From positions 4,960,001 through 5,024,000 of the forward strand of contig OZ244829.1 of the NCBI GenBank assembly GCA_965220415.1: a stretch of 64,000 bases of DNA. Direction: 5' to 3'. This document shows positions 18,601 to 27,426 of the stretch, piece by piece; position 1 is the stretch's first letter, and the number at the start of each line of letters is the position of its first letter. The position numbers and the translations under genes were made by a program. The notes under the pieces are model-generated. The model saw only the letters and a list, made by a program, of their open reading frames with translations, had not been told where the DNA came from and ran no database searches. The stretch is from JAJDTR01 sp965220415 (GTDB lineage Bacteria > Poribacteria > WGA-4E > JAJDTR01).

Positions 18601-19412
18601 CGGTTCGCGCGTGGAGCGTCGCCTTCAGCCCGGACGGAAGATTTCTTGCCAGTGGCGGCGGTGATACGGTTATCCGACTCTGGGATTATGAGACAGGTAG
18701 CATAAAGAAGGTGCTCCAGGGACATGAGGAGCAGGTGTTGAGTGTCGCGTTCAGTGCGGACAACACCCTCGCCAGCAGCAGCGCGGATGGCACCGTCCGC
18801 ATGTGGGATGTCGAAACCAAATCCTCTCGTATTCTTGACGGGCATACCGACTGGGTGTTCAGTGTGGCATTCCACCCGAACGGCGACATCCTTGCCAGTA
18901 CGGGAAAGGACATGAGCGTGCGGCTCTGGGATACGACATCGGGTGTGCCGCTCAACGTTTTGGAACGCCATACGAGATGGGGGCGTGATGTCGCTATCAG
19001 TCGAGACGGGATTCTTGCAAGCGCGGGTTACGACAATTTGATTCACCTGTGGGATTTGGGGGTGAGGTCGGACGATGCGGTAGACAACGACGAAGGCGGG
19101 GCTACGGCACAGCGACAGACGACAGTTCAACTACTGCCCAATTACCCGAACCCGTTTAATCCGGAGACGTGGATTCCGTATCGGTTGGAGACCGCCTCCG
19201 ATGTGAGTTTGTCCATCTATGACGTGAGCGGCCGCCTTGTTCGCACGATTGATGTGGGTTATCAACCGGCGAGGCGTTACACGAATAGAAGCGATGCCAT
19301 CTACTGGGACGGTAGAAACACGCACGGCGAACACGTGGCAAGCGGCGTGTACGTCTATCGACTGACCGCGGGCGATTATTCGGCGTCGCGCCGCATGGTC
19401 ATCGTGAAGTAG
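15669..19412 (+). CDS. Giant secreted Ig-repeat/Big-1/WD40 protein with C-terminal sorting domain
   Basis: 1247 residues from ATG 15669; an in-frame TTG at 15663 is closer to the GGGAG RBS and is equally possible. Signal peptide to about residue 40 (LTDAMA). Residues ~48-595 are about six cadherin/Ig-like repeats of ~90 residues (LTVGGGAQTIDLSSSFSDPD, then GDTLSFTASSS-type strands). A Pro-rich linker and one more repeat run to ~707. Residues ~710-815 are an invasin-like Big-1 domain (VEVRDEQERVVEGVTVQFEL). Residues ~838-1135 are about seven WD40 repeats (VAFSPDGNILASGG, VRLWD). Residues ~1151-1247 repeat the NYPNPFNPETWIPY sorting domain of the LRR protein. Predicted cell-surface adhesin or scaffold. 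Context suggests control by the adjacent sigma-54 regulator. Confidence 0.88.
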   Translation: MKFVVPRDGANAPQTRTFPKLYRFFFLLVLFAAPLTDAMANSGPSTSPVSAMTISKSGGTVTKSLTSIFSDPDGDTLSYSVESSDTSVATVGLRFSTVKVGDFTFFVTDKIGITPKGKGKTKITITATDPGGRWAKTAFGVTVTNSAPTGSLSRVNLTVAGGAQTVDLSSSFSDPDGDTLSFTASSSHTMYATVSVSSSTLTITPVAEGASDISVTANDGTTSTTASFLASIGNSVPTGSVSAVTLTVGGGAQTIDLSSSISDADGDVITFTATSLLTRYVSTSVSGSTLTLTPKAKGSSGIIVTASDYTASANITFTATVNNSRPQGSLSNVTLTVGGGAQTIDLSSSFSDPDGDSLTFSAGSSNTKYVTASVSGSTLTLTPVAEGTSTISITADDGEVGWVPPHFTATVSPPVNNAPTGSISTVTLTVAGGAQTVDLSSSFSDADGDTLSFTASSSNTSYATVSVSGSTLTITPVARGAADISVTANDGTTSTTVSFLASIGSSPPTGSISAVALTEGGSAQTVDLSSSFSDPDNDVLSFTASSSQTSFVTVSVSGSTLTLTPVAVGSSSISVTADDNTGLTTTVSFTATVSEGAPEDDPDSQPPEVITNPNAPSKKPTNRPPQAVGTIADIALAVGDSQSVQAQFSDPDGDTLSYSVAGGNNAVTVSLSGNTVTITAVAEGSATVAVIAADSHGASTTQLIDVTVVQPSEARLSTARLLLKVSGDNQSARIHTTLPNPLVVEVRDEQERVVEGVTVQFELGENGLALDSTPTTDANGQASATIRFGDTPGEFTVEVSVAGIDEPVVFTATAITSSGDVVYIDALEVAPNPDDLTMNRVYGVAYSPDGKTLASAHGDRTVRMWDVETRELKRTLGGSLTATSLERRGHKYAVRSVAFSPDGNILASGGRGGRMLLWDAGTGRLKQFVLRHAGAVWSLAFSPDSNTLAAATEGGYVYIYDVSNPQRVERKHRLRAHSVRAWSVAFSPDGRFLASGGGDTVIRLWDYETGSIKKVLQGHEEQVLSVAFSADNTLASSSADGTVRMWDVETKSSRILDGHTDWVFSVAFHPNGDILASTGKDMSVRLWDTTSGVPLNVLERHTRWGRDVAISRDGILASAGYDNLIHLWDLGVRSDDAVDNDEGGATAQRQTTVQLLPNYPNPFNPETWIPYRLETASDVSLSIYDVSGRLVRTIDVGYQPARRYTNRSDAIYWDGRNTHGEHVASGVYVYRLTAGDYSASRRMVIVK

Positions 19413-19558
19413 ACGGGTGGTGGCGGGTTAGACGCAATCCACAACATATTCTCCCTGCGTGATAGCAAGTTACAGGTGGATTGAGTTTGACCCGTCGCGG
19501 CTAGTCGACGGCAAACACGGCGGCTTGACGTGTGATTCTTCTACTTCGCGATAGTAAC

Positions 19559-19612
19559 AAAAAGCGTCTCCTTTTCGGTGAAGACCTTACCGGTGGGAGG
19601 CGCTTTTTTTTT
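19559..19612 (+). terminator. Strong rho-independent terminator
   Basis: AAAAGCGTCTCC (19560-19571) pairs with GGAGGCGCTTTT (one U-G pair), with an inner CGGT/ACCG stem, followed by nine T. It lies ~150 bp after the WD40 protein gene. The A run on the other side could also serve the minus strand. Confidence 0.7.
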
Positions 19613-19689
19613 GTGGACAAAGAGCTTTGCTACGAATATCCCAATGGGGATCAGGTTAAGCGTTTTAGGGTGCACGTCACGCGGTTTCA

Positions 19690-20190
19690 ATGTCTTGAAC
19701 TGTGATTTATGTGATGGAGTGATGGCAATGATTATCAATCCTTAGTTGCCCGCGATGAGTGGATTCAACCATTTATCCCAAACTGATTGGAATGGTGGGC
19801 AGTGCCCACCCTACAATCACTATTACAAACAGTAATTACCGGGAGAGAAAGCGCAATAATACCCAACGCAAAGTATAGCTTGAAACACTTTGACTCAGGG
19901 AAGAAACCGAGTTTTGAAGAAAAAACTCGGTTTCTAGCCGCACCGGCACCTAACGCTTGCCATATGTTTTTGGAGGGGTTTTGGTGATTGTCTGAATCAC
20001 AGATTACACAGATTAAAGGATTTCGCGGATTATACTCGCCCCGCCAAGAGGTGGTTTTCTTGCTATAAGTATGATGGTAGCGGGGCGAACGGACGGTACG
20101 CGGGAATCTCTATCGTAGGGGATTTTCTATGGGAACTCTATCGCCTTCGTTATTCACTCAGTTGATCGCTCGCTATCCACTCGCTTGATC
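19690..20190. repeat. Repeat mosaic between WD40 gene and zapA
   Basis: The gap 19413-20252 has no gene. 19690-19775 and 19875-19945 are two halves of the 'GTGATTTATGTGATG' family. They are split by a ~100-bp segment containing the hairpin GGTGGGCA-GTGCCCACC (19795-19813), so one repeat appears inserted in another. 20100-20190 is an 'ATCTCTATC...CAGTTGATC..CGCTTGATC' unit. Confidence 0.6.
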
Positions 20191-20252
20191 TCAACTGATT
20201 AAAAGCGAAATCGTTCCGTGATATACCGGCAAGACGCATTCAAGCCATGGGT

Positions 20253-20558
20253 TTAAACGGGCTCGCAGTTGGATAGATTGTCGTCTCGCTTTATCGCTTC
20301 ATCAATACCTTGAATCAGACCGTTGAGGAGATCCGACGAGTCCTTCCGTTCTTTATACATCTGTTCAGCGAGGTTGAGCGCAACAAGAATTGCTACAGTG
20401 AGTTCATCGTATCCCTTTCGACCAACCTGACGCATCAGTTTGTCCACATAACTCGCTAACGTACGAATATCGTCTTCAGTCAAATTATCGGTAGGTTTAA
20501 TAACGTACTGATGATTAAAGATATCGACTTTTACTGGTTCAAGTTCTTCAGAGTCCAT
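20253..20558 (-). CDS. zapA: Cell division protein ZapA
   Basis: 101 residues, the usual ZapA length. VKVDIFNHQYVIKPTDNLTE matches the ZapA N-terminal strand-turn. TLASYVDKLMRQV and DELTVAILVALNLAEQMY match the core helix. The C-terminal half is a coiled coil. ZapA binds FtsZ filaments and stabilises the Z ring in the cytoplasm. An AAGGTGATTT RBS precedes the ATG. It follows aroE with a ~105-bp gap in the same direction, so it may be co-transcribed. Confidence 0.88.
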   Translation of the reverse strand: MDSEELEPVKVDIFNHQYVIKPTDNLTEDDIRTLASYVDKLMRQVGRKGYDELTVAILVALNLAEQMYKERKDSSDLLNGLIQGIDEAIKRDDNLSNCEPV

Positions 20559-20663
20559 AAATCACCTTCTGGAGATGTTGCAAACTTCGCGGAGTGCAGC
20601 ATCAAGAAATGGCGAATATCTTTGCAAATTCATTCCGTGTACCTATCACAATTCAACGTTCGT

Positions 20664-21521
20664 TCAGTGCAAGGTTTGTTGCAGTACCTGTTTCATGGTT
20701 TTAACGGGCGGCGCTACTTTCGTCCATTTCTCAAATGCAATTGCTCCTTGATAAACAAGCATGCCTAGCCCTTGAATTGTGTGGCAGCCTCGTTCGGCAG
20801 CCTCTAGTAAAAGACGGGTCTCCGGGGGCGTATATACAATATCATAGACGGCAGTTTGTGGTCGCAGCCATCCGGTATGAATTAACGGGGCCTTTGATGC
20901 ATCCATGCCAACCGATGCTGTGTTGACCACTAATGCGACCCTATTAACGATATCTGCCAATTGTGGATTATCAAGTCCGATTCCGTGAATCAATGTGCCA
21001 GTCGTGCCGGAAAGGTCTTCAGCAAGTTTAATGGCTTTCGATATGGTGCGATTGGCGACGAAAATGGTTTCAAGTCCGATTGAAGTTAGTGCGACGATAA
21101 CTGCCCGTGCGGATCCGCCAGCCCCAATCACAAGAGCGGACGCGCCCTGAGGTAATTCAAGCCCGGTTTCTCGCATCCCTTCCAAGAATCCCAAGCCATC
21201 CGTGTTGTCACCCTTGATTCGACCGTTCTCAAACGTCAGTGTGTTGACAGCGCCAATTAACTCGACTTCGCGCGAGATTTCATCTAAAAACGGGATGACC
21301 GCTTGTTTGTGCGGAAGGGTTACATTAAGCCCGACCACGTTGATTGCTTTAAACCCTTCAATAGCTTCGGGCAAGGCGTCCGGTGGTATGTGGAATGGAA
21401 CGTATACGTAATTCAAACCCAACTCTGCAAAGGCAGCATTGTGCATTTGCGGAGAGCGGCTATGTTCAACGGGATCTCCAATTACCCCAACAATCTTCGT
21501 CTTTCCCGTGATTTGCATCAT
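20664..21521 (-). CDS. aroE: Shikimate dehydrogenase
   Basis: 285 residues. Catalyses NADPH-dependent reduction of 3-dehydroshikimate in aromatic amino acid synthesis. Substrate motifs present: HSRSPQMHN (SxS), NVTLPHK with the catalytic Lys, GAVNT and GDNTDG with the catalytic Asp. The Rossmann part has GAGGSARAV and VANRT. The start is ambiguous among TTG 21524, ATG 21521 and ATG 21518, with no clear RBS. zapA lies downstream in the same direction. Confidence 0.95.
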   Translation of the reverse strand: MMQITGKTKIVGVIGDPVEHSRSPQMHNAAFAELGLNYVYVPFHIPPDALPEAIEGFKAINVVGLNVTLPHKQAVIPFLDEISREVELIGAVNTLTFENGRIKGDNTDGLGFLEGMRETGLELPQGASALVIGAGGSARAVIVALTSIGLETIFVANRTISKAIKLAEDLSGTTGTLIHGIGLDNPQLADIVNRVALVVNTASVGMDASKAPLIHTGWLRPQTAVYDIVYTPPETRLLLEAAERGCHTIQGLGMLVYQGAIAFEKWTKVAPPVKTMKQVLQQTLH

Positions 21522-21837
21522 CAAAACAGGGCTAAGGTCAACTAAAACATCTACAATCCCTAGTTTCTGTTGGCATTTACGTGAAGTGTGTATCCATCGT
21601 AGGGGCGAGGTCCGCTCGCCCGTTGCCCAACGTGAAGAACGAAACCGTATGAGTGTGGCCAGATTGTAGTTCGAGATTCAGATTTCGATACTCTAATGTC
21701 GATTTGGAAATCCGTCGACAGGAGTCCGCAATGGTCTCCGATGTATCGCCAAAGGGTTGGGAAACCCAACCCCTACGGAGGACCATGTGTGCTGCACACC
21801 CTTCGACTATGTGATTGCGATGAAATGTCAACAGAGC
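21522..21837. other. Intergenic region with hairpin repeats, no gene
   Basis: GGGTTGGGAAACCCAACCC (about 21755-21773) is a perfect inverted repeat. An AGGGGCGAGGTCCGCTCGCC hairpin lies near 21601. These are the 'hairpin flanked by TAGGGG' type seen elsewhere. No convincing ORF. Confidence 0.5.
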
Positions 21838-24800
21838 CTAGTTTCTATGACCGATTAATGCTTCAACCTTTTCTTTGGCGGCTTCCATTTTTGGATATCG
21901 TACTTCTCGGTAACCACGGACCTCCTCGGGAGTTTCTAGGGCTTTTACATGCTTTTCGTAACTTTCCGTATCCGCCGGTGCGAAAGTATCGACTACGTCC
22001 GAAACATACCAGTCTCGGAATGTCTTTTCGTTTGCATGCCACTGCGAAAGCCAACGCCGAAGAAACTTCATCCGTTTCATCAAACTCAGTTGCCAGTTGT
22101 GTGTATTTATCTCACCTTCAAGGTCAATCCCCTTGATTCTAAAATGTGGACGATTGAGGTGAACATATTTAATCTTGTCACCATTGGATTCGTCAATACC
22201 ATAACGTTCTTTGTCTCGTTGGAGTTTCTCTTGACTTGTTAGCAGGTGCGATACATAAATCTCGTCCTTGATAAGCATGACCTTGTGCAGATACTTAATG
22301 GCAGCTTTGGTAGCTCGGTGATTTCGGTCGTTAGAATCCTTTCCGTAGACCAGGCTGATTTTTTCAACATATAAGCGGGCATACTTCAGATTTTCGAACT
22401 GAATCAAGTCGTATACGCGCATAGCCATGCCACGGTTCGTCTCGTCATCCAACTGCATCGTGTCCACGGCTGATTGGACCAACGCCGAATAGTCACGAGC
22501 GATGCCTCCGCCTCGCCACCGTTTCGCCAAGATTCGGGATTTTTCGTGGAGGGTGTGCTTGTAAGATTTCTTTTCGGGTGTTCCGGCGAAAGCCGTAGGA
22601 TGAACAGCGATCCGACGGCCAATTTCAAAGGCACGAAGATTGGAGTCCAAATCGCTCGGTTTCACCATCTGTTTCAACGCCACTTGTATCGCTCCGAGTT
22701 CAATCGGAATGAGCGCACGTTGAAACGCTACGCCTAGTAGCATAATGTTCGCGTAAAGTTTGCTGCCCAACTGTTTCTCGGCGACATCGAAAAGGTCCGC
22801 ACCGAGGTATTCGTCAGTTTTGGTATGCAGTCGCAGCCGTTCCTCAAGAGTCGCAACTTCGAAACCATCCTTCCCGATTAACGACGTCACGGTTTCGGTT
22901 TTCGCCGTATTAACAATTGCTGCTGTTTGGTCTGGAGAGGCGACACTGAATCCTGCTTTCGGATCGATGCCGCGTACAGCCTCCAAAATATCCAGTCCAA
23001 GTAACAGGTCCGCTTTCCCATACGGAATGAGGGGCGAAATGTGGTTTTCGGTCTTCGAATAAATCACATGGGTGTAAACGCCGCCATTCCTAATTGCGAG
23101 CCCCTTTTTGTCGCAGAATTGGACGTGGTATCCTTGAATGTGCCCGGCAACCACCAGGATCTTTGAGATTGTGCCAATTCCCATGCCGCCGACGCCTGCG
23201 GCGTAAGCACTCCATGTCTTATCGAAACCGGCGAGCCTTGGCGGCGGGAGATGTTGCATAGACATGTCGGCTTCGCCTATCTGAATGAGGCTGGATTCCA
23301 CGGACTTCCGCGGCGGACGTTTGCGGGTGATGGTTACTTCCTCAAAGGATGGACAAGCCCACTTTATTCTCGCGCAGGCGCCATCGGATACACAGTTGGA
23401 TTGGTCTATACCGATCTTGGGACCATATTCCGTTTCAACAATGTTTAGTCCCGGGCATCCCGTTGCTTTCGTACACTCCAAGCAAAATTCGCAAACTTCC
23501 TCCGTGATGTTGATGTGTTTTTCGGTCTTCAGGAAACCGTGTTTCTTTACGGTTTGCTGCTGATTGTGCCGCACTCGCCGGTGGTAGGTAATTCCGCACT
23601 CTTTGTCGGCAACGATAATCTTGACGCCCGGTTTGAGAATGGATTCTTCAAGCAATTTCTTGTATTCAAATCGGTTCTCGGGGTCGATACGGACGATTAG
23701 CGTATCAGATTCGGCAACAATGCCGCGAGCCACTTTTTCGATGTCTTGCGCGAATGTGGGATTGCCCAGAATGTCCTCTCCGGTCGAGGGCGTCGGCTGA
23801 TGCCCCGTCATCGCGGTGGTTTGATTGTCCAAGATTACATAAGCGATATCCTGACCGTTCTTGATTGAGTCTGATATTGCAGCCATGCCGCCATGAAAGA
23901 AGGTTGAATCACCCATAAATACAATCTGCTTATTCTTGATGAACGGATCGATGCCCGCGCCAGTTCCGCCTCCCAAAGCCATTGCAGACAAATTGTGCAT
24001 CAGTCGTGGGTAGGGCTCGTACTTCAACATGGAATAACAACCGATATCTCCATGAAAAACGAGATCGATGGGCGGTGAATTGTAGTGCTTCTTCATGTAC
24101 TCGGCGTTCATGAACTGCTTGACGACATCCAGAAAAACACTTGCAGAGTCGCGATGCGGGCAGCCCGGGCAAAATGTAGGCGTTCTGCCGGGAATTTCGA
24201 CTTCGTGCGAATTAGCTTGTTTTATGCGCTCCTCTTCCTGAAGGAGTACCCCGTCATCAATCTTCAACTTCATCAAATATCTTGTTCGCAGGAGCGGAAT
24301 AAGCTTCTGCATGATAACCGATGGGTTGAGTCCGACCATTTCGGGGATTCCTTCCAGTCCATCGGGAAATTGCTTTCCCCAGACCTGCACAAACAGGTCG
24401 ATTTCACCGTTTTGATACAGTTGGCTAAGACTGGCTTTAACCTCATTTTCCAAGAGTGGACGATTCTCTTCAATGACGCAGATTTCACGAACACGCATCG
24501 CAAACTCGCGTACAATTTCGTCGTCGATTGGGTGGGTCAAACCAAATTTGAGGATTGGGATTTTGCCTTCGAGTCCCAATTCGTGTAGCGCGTGTTGAAG
24601 ATAAGTGTAAGCTACTCCGGAGGACACAAATCCGAACTCATGGGTGGAGTCGTGCGCGCAGTAAATCTTGTTGAGTTTGTGCTTTCTTGCGGCTTTGACG
24701 GCGTTGGGCAAACGCTCTTTCAGGGTTTCGATACCAATCCTAGTCGAATCTGGCGGCAGAACGACTCGATTTGATGCATCAATCAGTTCTGTGTCGAGCG

Positions 24801-25401
24801 TCAGTTTAGTCTTCGTGTTGATCTCGGGGTAACGGTTCGGACGAAGTAGAACATCTCCTCCACCGTCCGCCTGATTCACGGTGACCAAGTATGTTACGAA
24901 AAGGTTCGATTCGACCGAGATTTCGAAAGCGGCACTCAACCAATCCTTGATTTCCTGAAATGTGCTCGGTTCCAGCACAGGAGTATAGACGTGGCGGGCT
25001 AAGTACCGTGAATCCGCCGGTGCCTGCGTGCTTCCCGAACCGGGATCATCGCCAACAACAACGACCGCTCCCCCGGTAGTTCCAGCCAGATTGCTGATAG
25101 CGAGAGCATCGGTCGCCACATGAAAACCAACGTTTTTCATGAATGCAACAGCCCGCAGATTTGCCATCTGCGCCCCATTGAGCCGTGCAACGCTCAACGC
25201 TTCGTTGTTCGCTATTTGAGCGACAATCCCGTTTTCTCCGAACAGATCGGCGTTGTGCTCAAGAACATCGAAGACTTCCGCAATGGGCGAACCGGGATAC
25301 CCTGTTATCAGGCTAACATTGCTTTCAAGTGTTCCCTTGACCAGGAGTTCACAGCCTGTATAAACATTGGCGCCGCTGGCTTGTATTAAACGTGCATCCA
25401 T
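21838..25401 (-). CDS. Indolepyruvate ferredoxin oxidoreductase, fused alpha-beta type
   Basis: 1187 residues. Oxidatively decarboxylates aryl-2-oxoacids to acyl-CoA with ferredoxin as acceptor. Residues ~1-370 are the pyrimidine-binding/transketolase-like part (GYPGSPIAEVFD, NNEALSVARLNGAQMA). CPGCPHRDSA and GDIGCYSMLKYEPYPRL followed by GDSTFFHGG form the TPP-binding part (~405-560). A ferredoxin-like cysteine cluster (CEFCLECTKATGCPG ... CVSDGACARIKWACP) is at ~640-690. GVGGMGIGTISKIL followed by a conserved GGVYTHV starts the gamma (IorB-like) domain at ~730. In many organisms these are two polypeptides; here they form one chain. Cytoplasmic. The substrate (indolepyruvate or other 2-oxoacid) cannot be fixed from sequence alone. 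Confidence 0.85.
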   Translation of the reverse strand: MDARLIQASGANVYTGCELLVKGTLESNVSLITGYPGSPIAEVFDVLEHNADLFGENGIVAQIANNEALSVARLNGAQMANLRAVAFMKNVGFHVATDALAISNLAGTTGGAVVVVGDDPGSGSTQAPADSRYLARHVYTPVLEPSTFQEIKDWLSAAFEISVESNLFVTYLVTVNQADGGGDVLLRPNRYPEINTKTKLTLDTELIDASNRVVLPPDSTRIGIETLKERLPNAVKAARKHKLNKIYCAHDSTHEFGFVSSGVAYTYLQHALHELGLEGKIPILKFGLTHPIDDEIVREFAMRVREICVIEENRPLLENEVKASLSQLYQNGEIDLFVQVWGKQFPDGLEGIPEMVGLNPSVIMQKLIPLLRTRYLMKLKIDDGVLLQEEERIKQANSHEVEIPGRTPTFCPGCPHRDSASVFLDVVKQFMNAEYMKKHYNSPPIDLVFHGDIGCYSMLKYEPYPRLMHNLSAMALGGGTGAGIDPFIKNKQIVFMGDSTFFHGGMAAISDSIKNGQDIAYVILDNQTTAMTGHQPTPSTGEDILGNPTFAQDIEKVARGIVAESDTLIVRIDPENRFEYKKLLEESILKPGVKIIVADKECGITYHRRVRHNQQQTVKKHGFLKTEKHINITEEVCEFCLECTKATGCPGLNIVETEYGPKIGIDQSNCVSDGACARIKWACPSFEEVTITRKRPPRKSVESSLIQIGEADMSMQHLPPPRLAGFDKTWSAYAAGVGGMGIGTISKILVVAGHIQGYHVQFCDKKGLAIRNGGVYTHVIYSKTENHISPLIPYGKADLLLGLDILEAVRGIDPKAGFSVASPDQTAAIVNTAKTETVTSLIGKDGFEVATLEERLRLHTKTDEYLGADLFDVAEKQLGSKLYANIMLLGVAFQRALIPIELGAIQVALKQMVKPSDLDSNLRAFEIGRRIAVHPTAFAGTPEKKSYKHTLHEKSRILAKRWRGGGIARDYSALVQSAVDTMQLDDETNRGMAMRVYDLIQFENLKYARLYVEKISLVYGKDSNDRNHRATKAAIKYLHKVMLIKDEIYVSHLLTSQEKLQRDKERYGIDESNGDKIKYVHLNRPHFRIKGIDLEGEINTHNWQLSLMKRMKFLRRWLSQWHANEKTFRDWYVSDVVDTFAPADTESYEKHVKALETPEEVRGYREVRYPKMEAAKEKVEALIGHRN

Positions 25402-25483
25402 GATATCCGACTCATTCTCACATTATACATATGTAGGGTGGGCACCGCCCACCATTCCTTGTAAATGCGCATTCCGCACCCTA

Positions 25484-27193
25484 TTATCTCAATAGCTCCC
25501 GTGCGCGTGCAAGTGCAGCGTCTGTCAACTCGCCGCCGTGCATCCGCGCGATTTCTTCCACCCGTTCTTCGGTCGATAGCTGTTTGGCTGTGATAAACGT
25601 TTCATTTTCTTTGACGTATTTTTCGACACGGAAGTGTCGATCGGCTAAACACGCAATCTGCGGCAAATGGGTGATACAGATGACTTGGCGAATATTTGCC
25701 AATTCTTTCAATTTACCGCCAACCACATCCGCGGTGTGCCCTCCAATTCCCACATCAATTTCGTCATAAATCATGGTTGGGATATTGTCGATTCGCGCAA
25801 GAATGGTTTTCAAGGCAAGCATGACACGGGAAATCTCGCCGCCCGAAGCAATATTTGCCAACGGCTGGGGCTCAGACCCTACATTGGGCGAGATTAGGAA
25901 TTCAACTGTGTCCATACCATGCGATTTTAGTTCGTATCGGTTGTCGTCAATTTGCAGAATACCACTTGAGGAGAGCATCGGTGCTACATGAACCTGAAAA
26001 ACGGCTTTTTCCATCCCAAGTGTGTGAAGTTCCTTTTCTACGAGAGTTTGCAATTCAGAAGCGACAGTCTTGCGTTTATCCGATAGATTGATAGCAAGCT
26101 CCCGGGCTTCGCTTATCGCAGTGGAAAGATCCGCCGTTAGTTCTTCGGTATACTCGGAGCCAAGCTGTAAATCTTTCAGCTTTTTTTCAATTTCCGCCTG
26201 ATAAACCAGTATCTCCGGGATAGACTGCCCATATTTCCGCTTGAGTTGATAAATCAAATTTAGGCGATCTTCAATTTCAGAGAGGCGATATGGGTTGAAT
26301 TCAATAGAATCACGATAATCCCGCGCCTGATGAGCGACATCTTCCAACTCATACAATGCGGATTCCAAACGATCGCTCAATTCCTTCAAGCGCTTATCCA
26401 TCTCCCCCAGTTTGGAGGCGGTACCGCTCACGTTCCTCAGAAGGTCGAGAATAGCTGAGTCGGGTTGACTCCCGCCATAGAGTTGTTCATAAACGAGGCT
26501 TGTAGCTTCAAAGAGATTTTCCGCATTACCGAGGATGCGACGTTCCTCGTCCAAGGATTCTTCCTCATTTTCTTGGAGTTCCGCCTCATCGAGTTCTTTA
26601 CTCTGGAATTCCAACAATTCTTTTTCGCGTTGGCTCTGCTCCAACATTTGAGAATGGCTATGAAGTTGCTGCTGCAAATCTTGGATTTCACTGTATTTCT
26701 GCGCTATCTCCGCACGTTGTTTGTCAAGCCCGCCGAAAGCGTCAAGCAGGTCGAGGTGAACATCGGAACGGAAAAGCGACTGGTGATCATGTTGACCATG
26801 GATGTCTACCAGCAGGTCGCCAACCTCGTGCATAAGTCGAAGATTCACCGTCTGCTCGTTGACATGGCAGCGACTTCGCCCACTGGCATTAATCTGCCGA
26901 GATAGAAATAAGGGGTCGGCCGCATCCACTTCGTCAATCAACTCGGAGTCGGTCAGCCGTTGCCACGTGGGATGATTGGAGGGCAGTGCGACGGAAATTT
27001 GGACTTTTGCGTTGGATTCACCAGCGCGTACGACGCTAGCTATTCCGCGCTCGCCCAGCGCCAACCCTACGGCTTGCAGGATAACCGACTTGCCGGCTCC
27101 GGTTTCGCCGGTTAGCACATTTAAACCCGGGGCAAGCTCCAGTTGGAGTTTATCGATGAGGGCAACATTGCGGATGGAAAGTTCTTCAATCAT
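25484..27193 (-). CDS. recN: DNA repair protein RecN
   Basis: 569 residues, near the usual ~550. An SMC-like ATPase for double-strand break repair. MIEELSIRNVALIDKLQLEL and Walker A GETGAGKSV form the N-terminal lobe. There are long coiled-coil arms at ~150-380. The C-terminal lobe has the signature NIASGGEISRVMLALK and Walker B TMIYDEIDVGIGG, then ICITHLPQIA. nadK lies upstream in the same direction, a common pairing. A MITE-like element separates the two. Confidence 0.95.
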   Translation of the reverse strand: MIEELSIRNVALIDKLQLELAPGLNVLTGETGAGKSVILQAVGLALGERGIASVVRAGESNAKVQISVALPSNHPTWQRLTDSELIDEVDAADPLFLSRQINASGRSRCHVNEQTVNLRLMHEVGDLLVDIHGQHDHQSLFRSDVHLDLLDAFGGLDKQRAEIAQKYSEIQDLQQQLHSHSQMLEQSQREKELLEFQSKELDEAELQENEEESLDEERRILGNAENLFEATSLVYEQLYGGSQPDSAILDLLRNVSGTASKLGEMDKRLKELSDRLESALYELEDVAHQARDYRDSIEFNPYRLSEIEDRLNLIYQLKRKYGQSIPEILVYQAEIEKKLKDLQLGSEYTEELTADLSTAISEARELAINLSDKRKTVASELQTLVEKELHTLGMEKAVFQVHVAPMLSSSGILQIDDNRYELKSHGMDTVEFLISPNVGSEPQPLANIASGGEISRVMLALKTILARIDNIPTMIYDEIDVGIGGHTADVVGGKLKELANIRQVICITHLPQIACLADRHFRVEKYVKENETFITAKQLSTEERVEEIARMHGGELTDAALARARELLR

Positions 27194-27245
27194 GGGACAA
27201 ACGGGGCTTTGATATCAACCACTTACCAGCCACTTCCCGTCGTTA

Positions 27246-27406
27246 AGAACCTGTTTGAATAATAGGTGCCAATGCCATTTTTTGCCATTTGAGGAGTGGC
27301 TTTTCATGTTTTTGCCGTGGCTTGTTGCACACCTGTCGCCCCGCTGGGGCTTTTAAAGGCTGGTGCGCGGTGCGCACCCTACAAAGGTATTTTTCAATCA
27401 GGCTCT
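27246..27406. mobile_element. MITE-like element with AGAACCTGTTTGAA terminal inverted repeats
   Basis: Starts AGAACCTGTTTGAATA and ends TTTTTCAATCAGGCTCT, inverted relatives; 161 bp. Interior: CCTGTCGCCCCGCTGGGGCT, then GGTGCGCGGTGCGCACC (a hairpin) and CTACAAA. The element at 52733-52883 is nearly the same. No ORF. It lies 52 bp upstream of recN. Confidence 0.8.
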
Positions 27407-27426
27407 AAGTTTTGCGGTTTGGCGTT

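Noticed and set aside
19541..19738. 65-residue minus-strand ORF
   Set aside because: It reads through the terminator hairpin after the WD40 gene and shows no family features.
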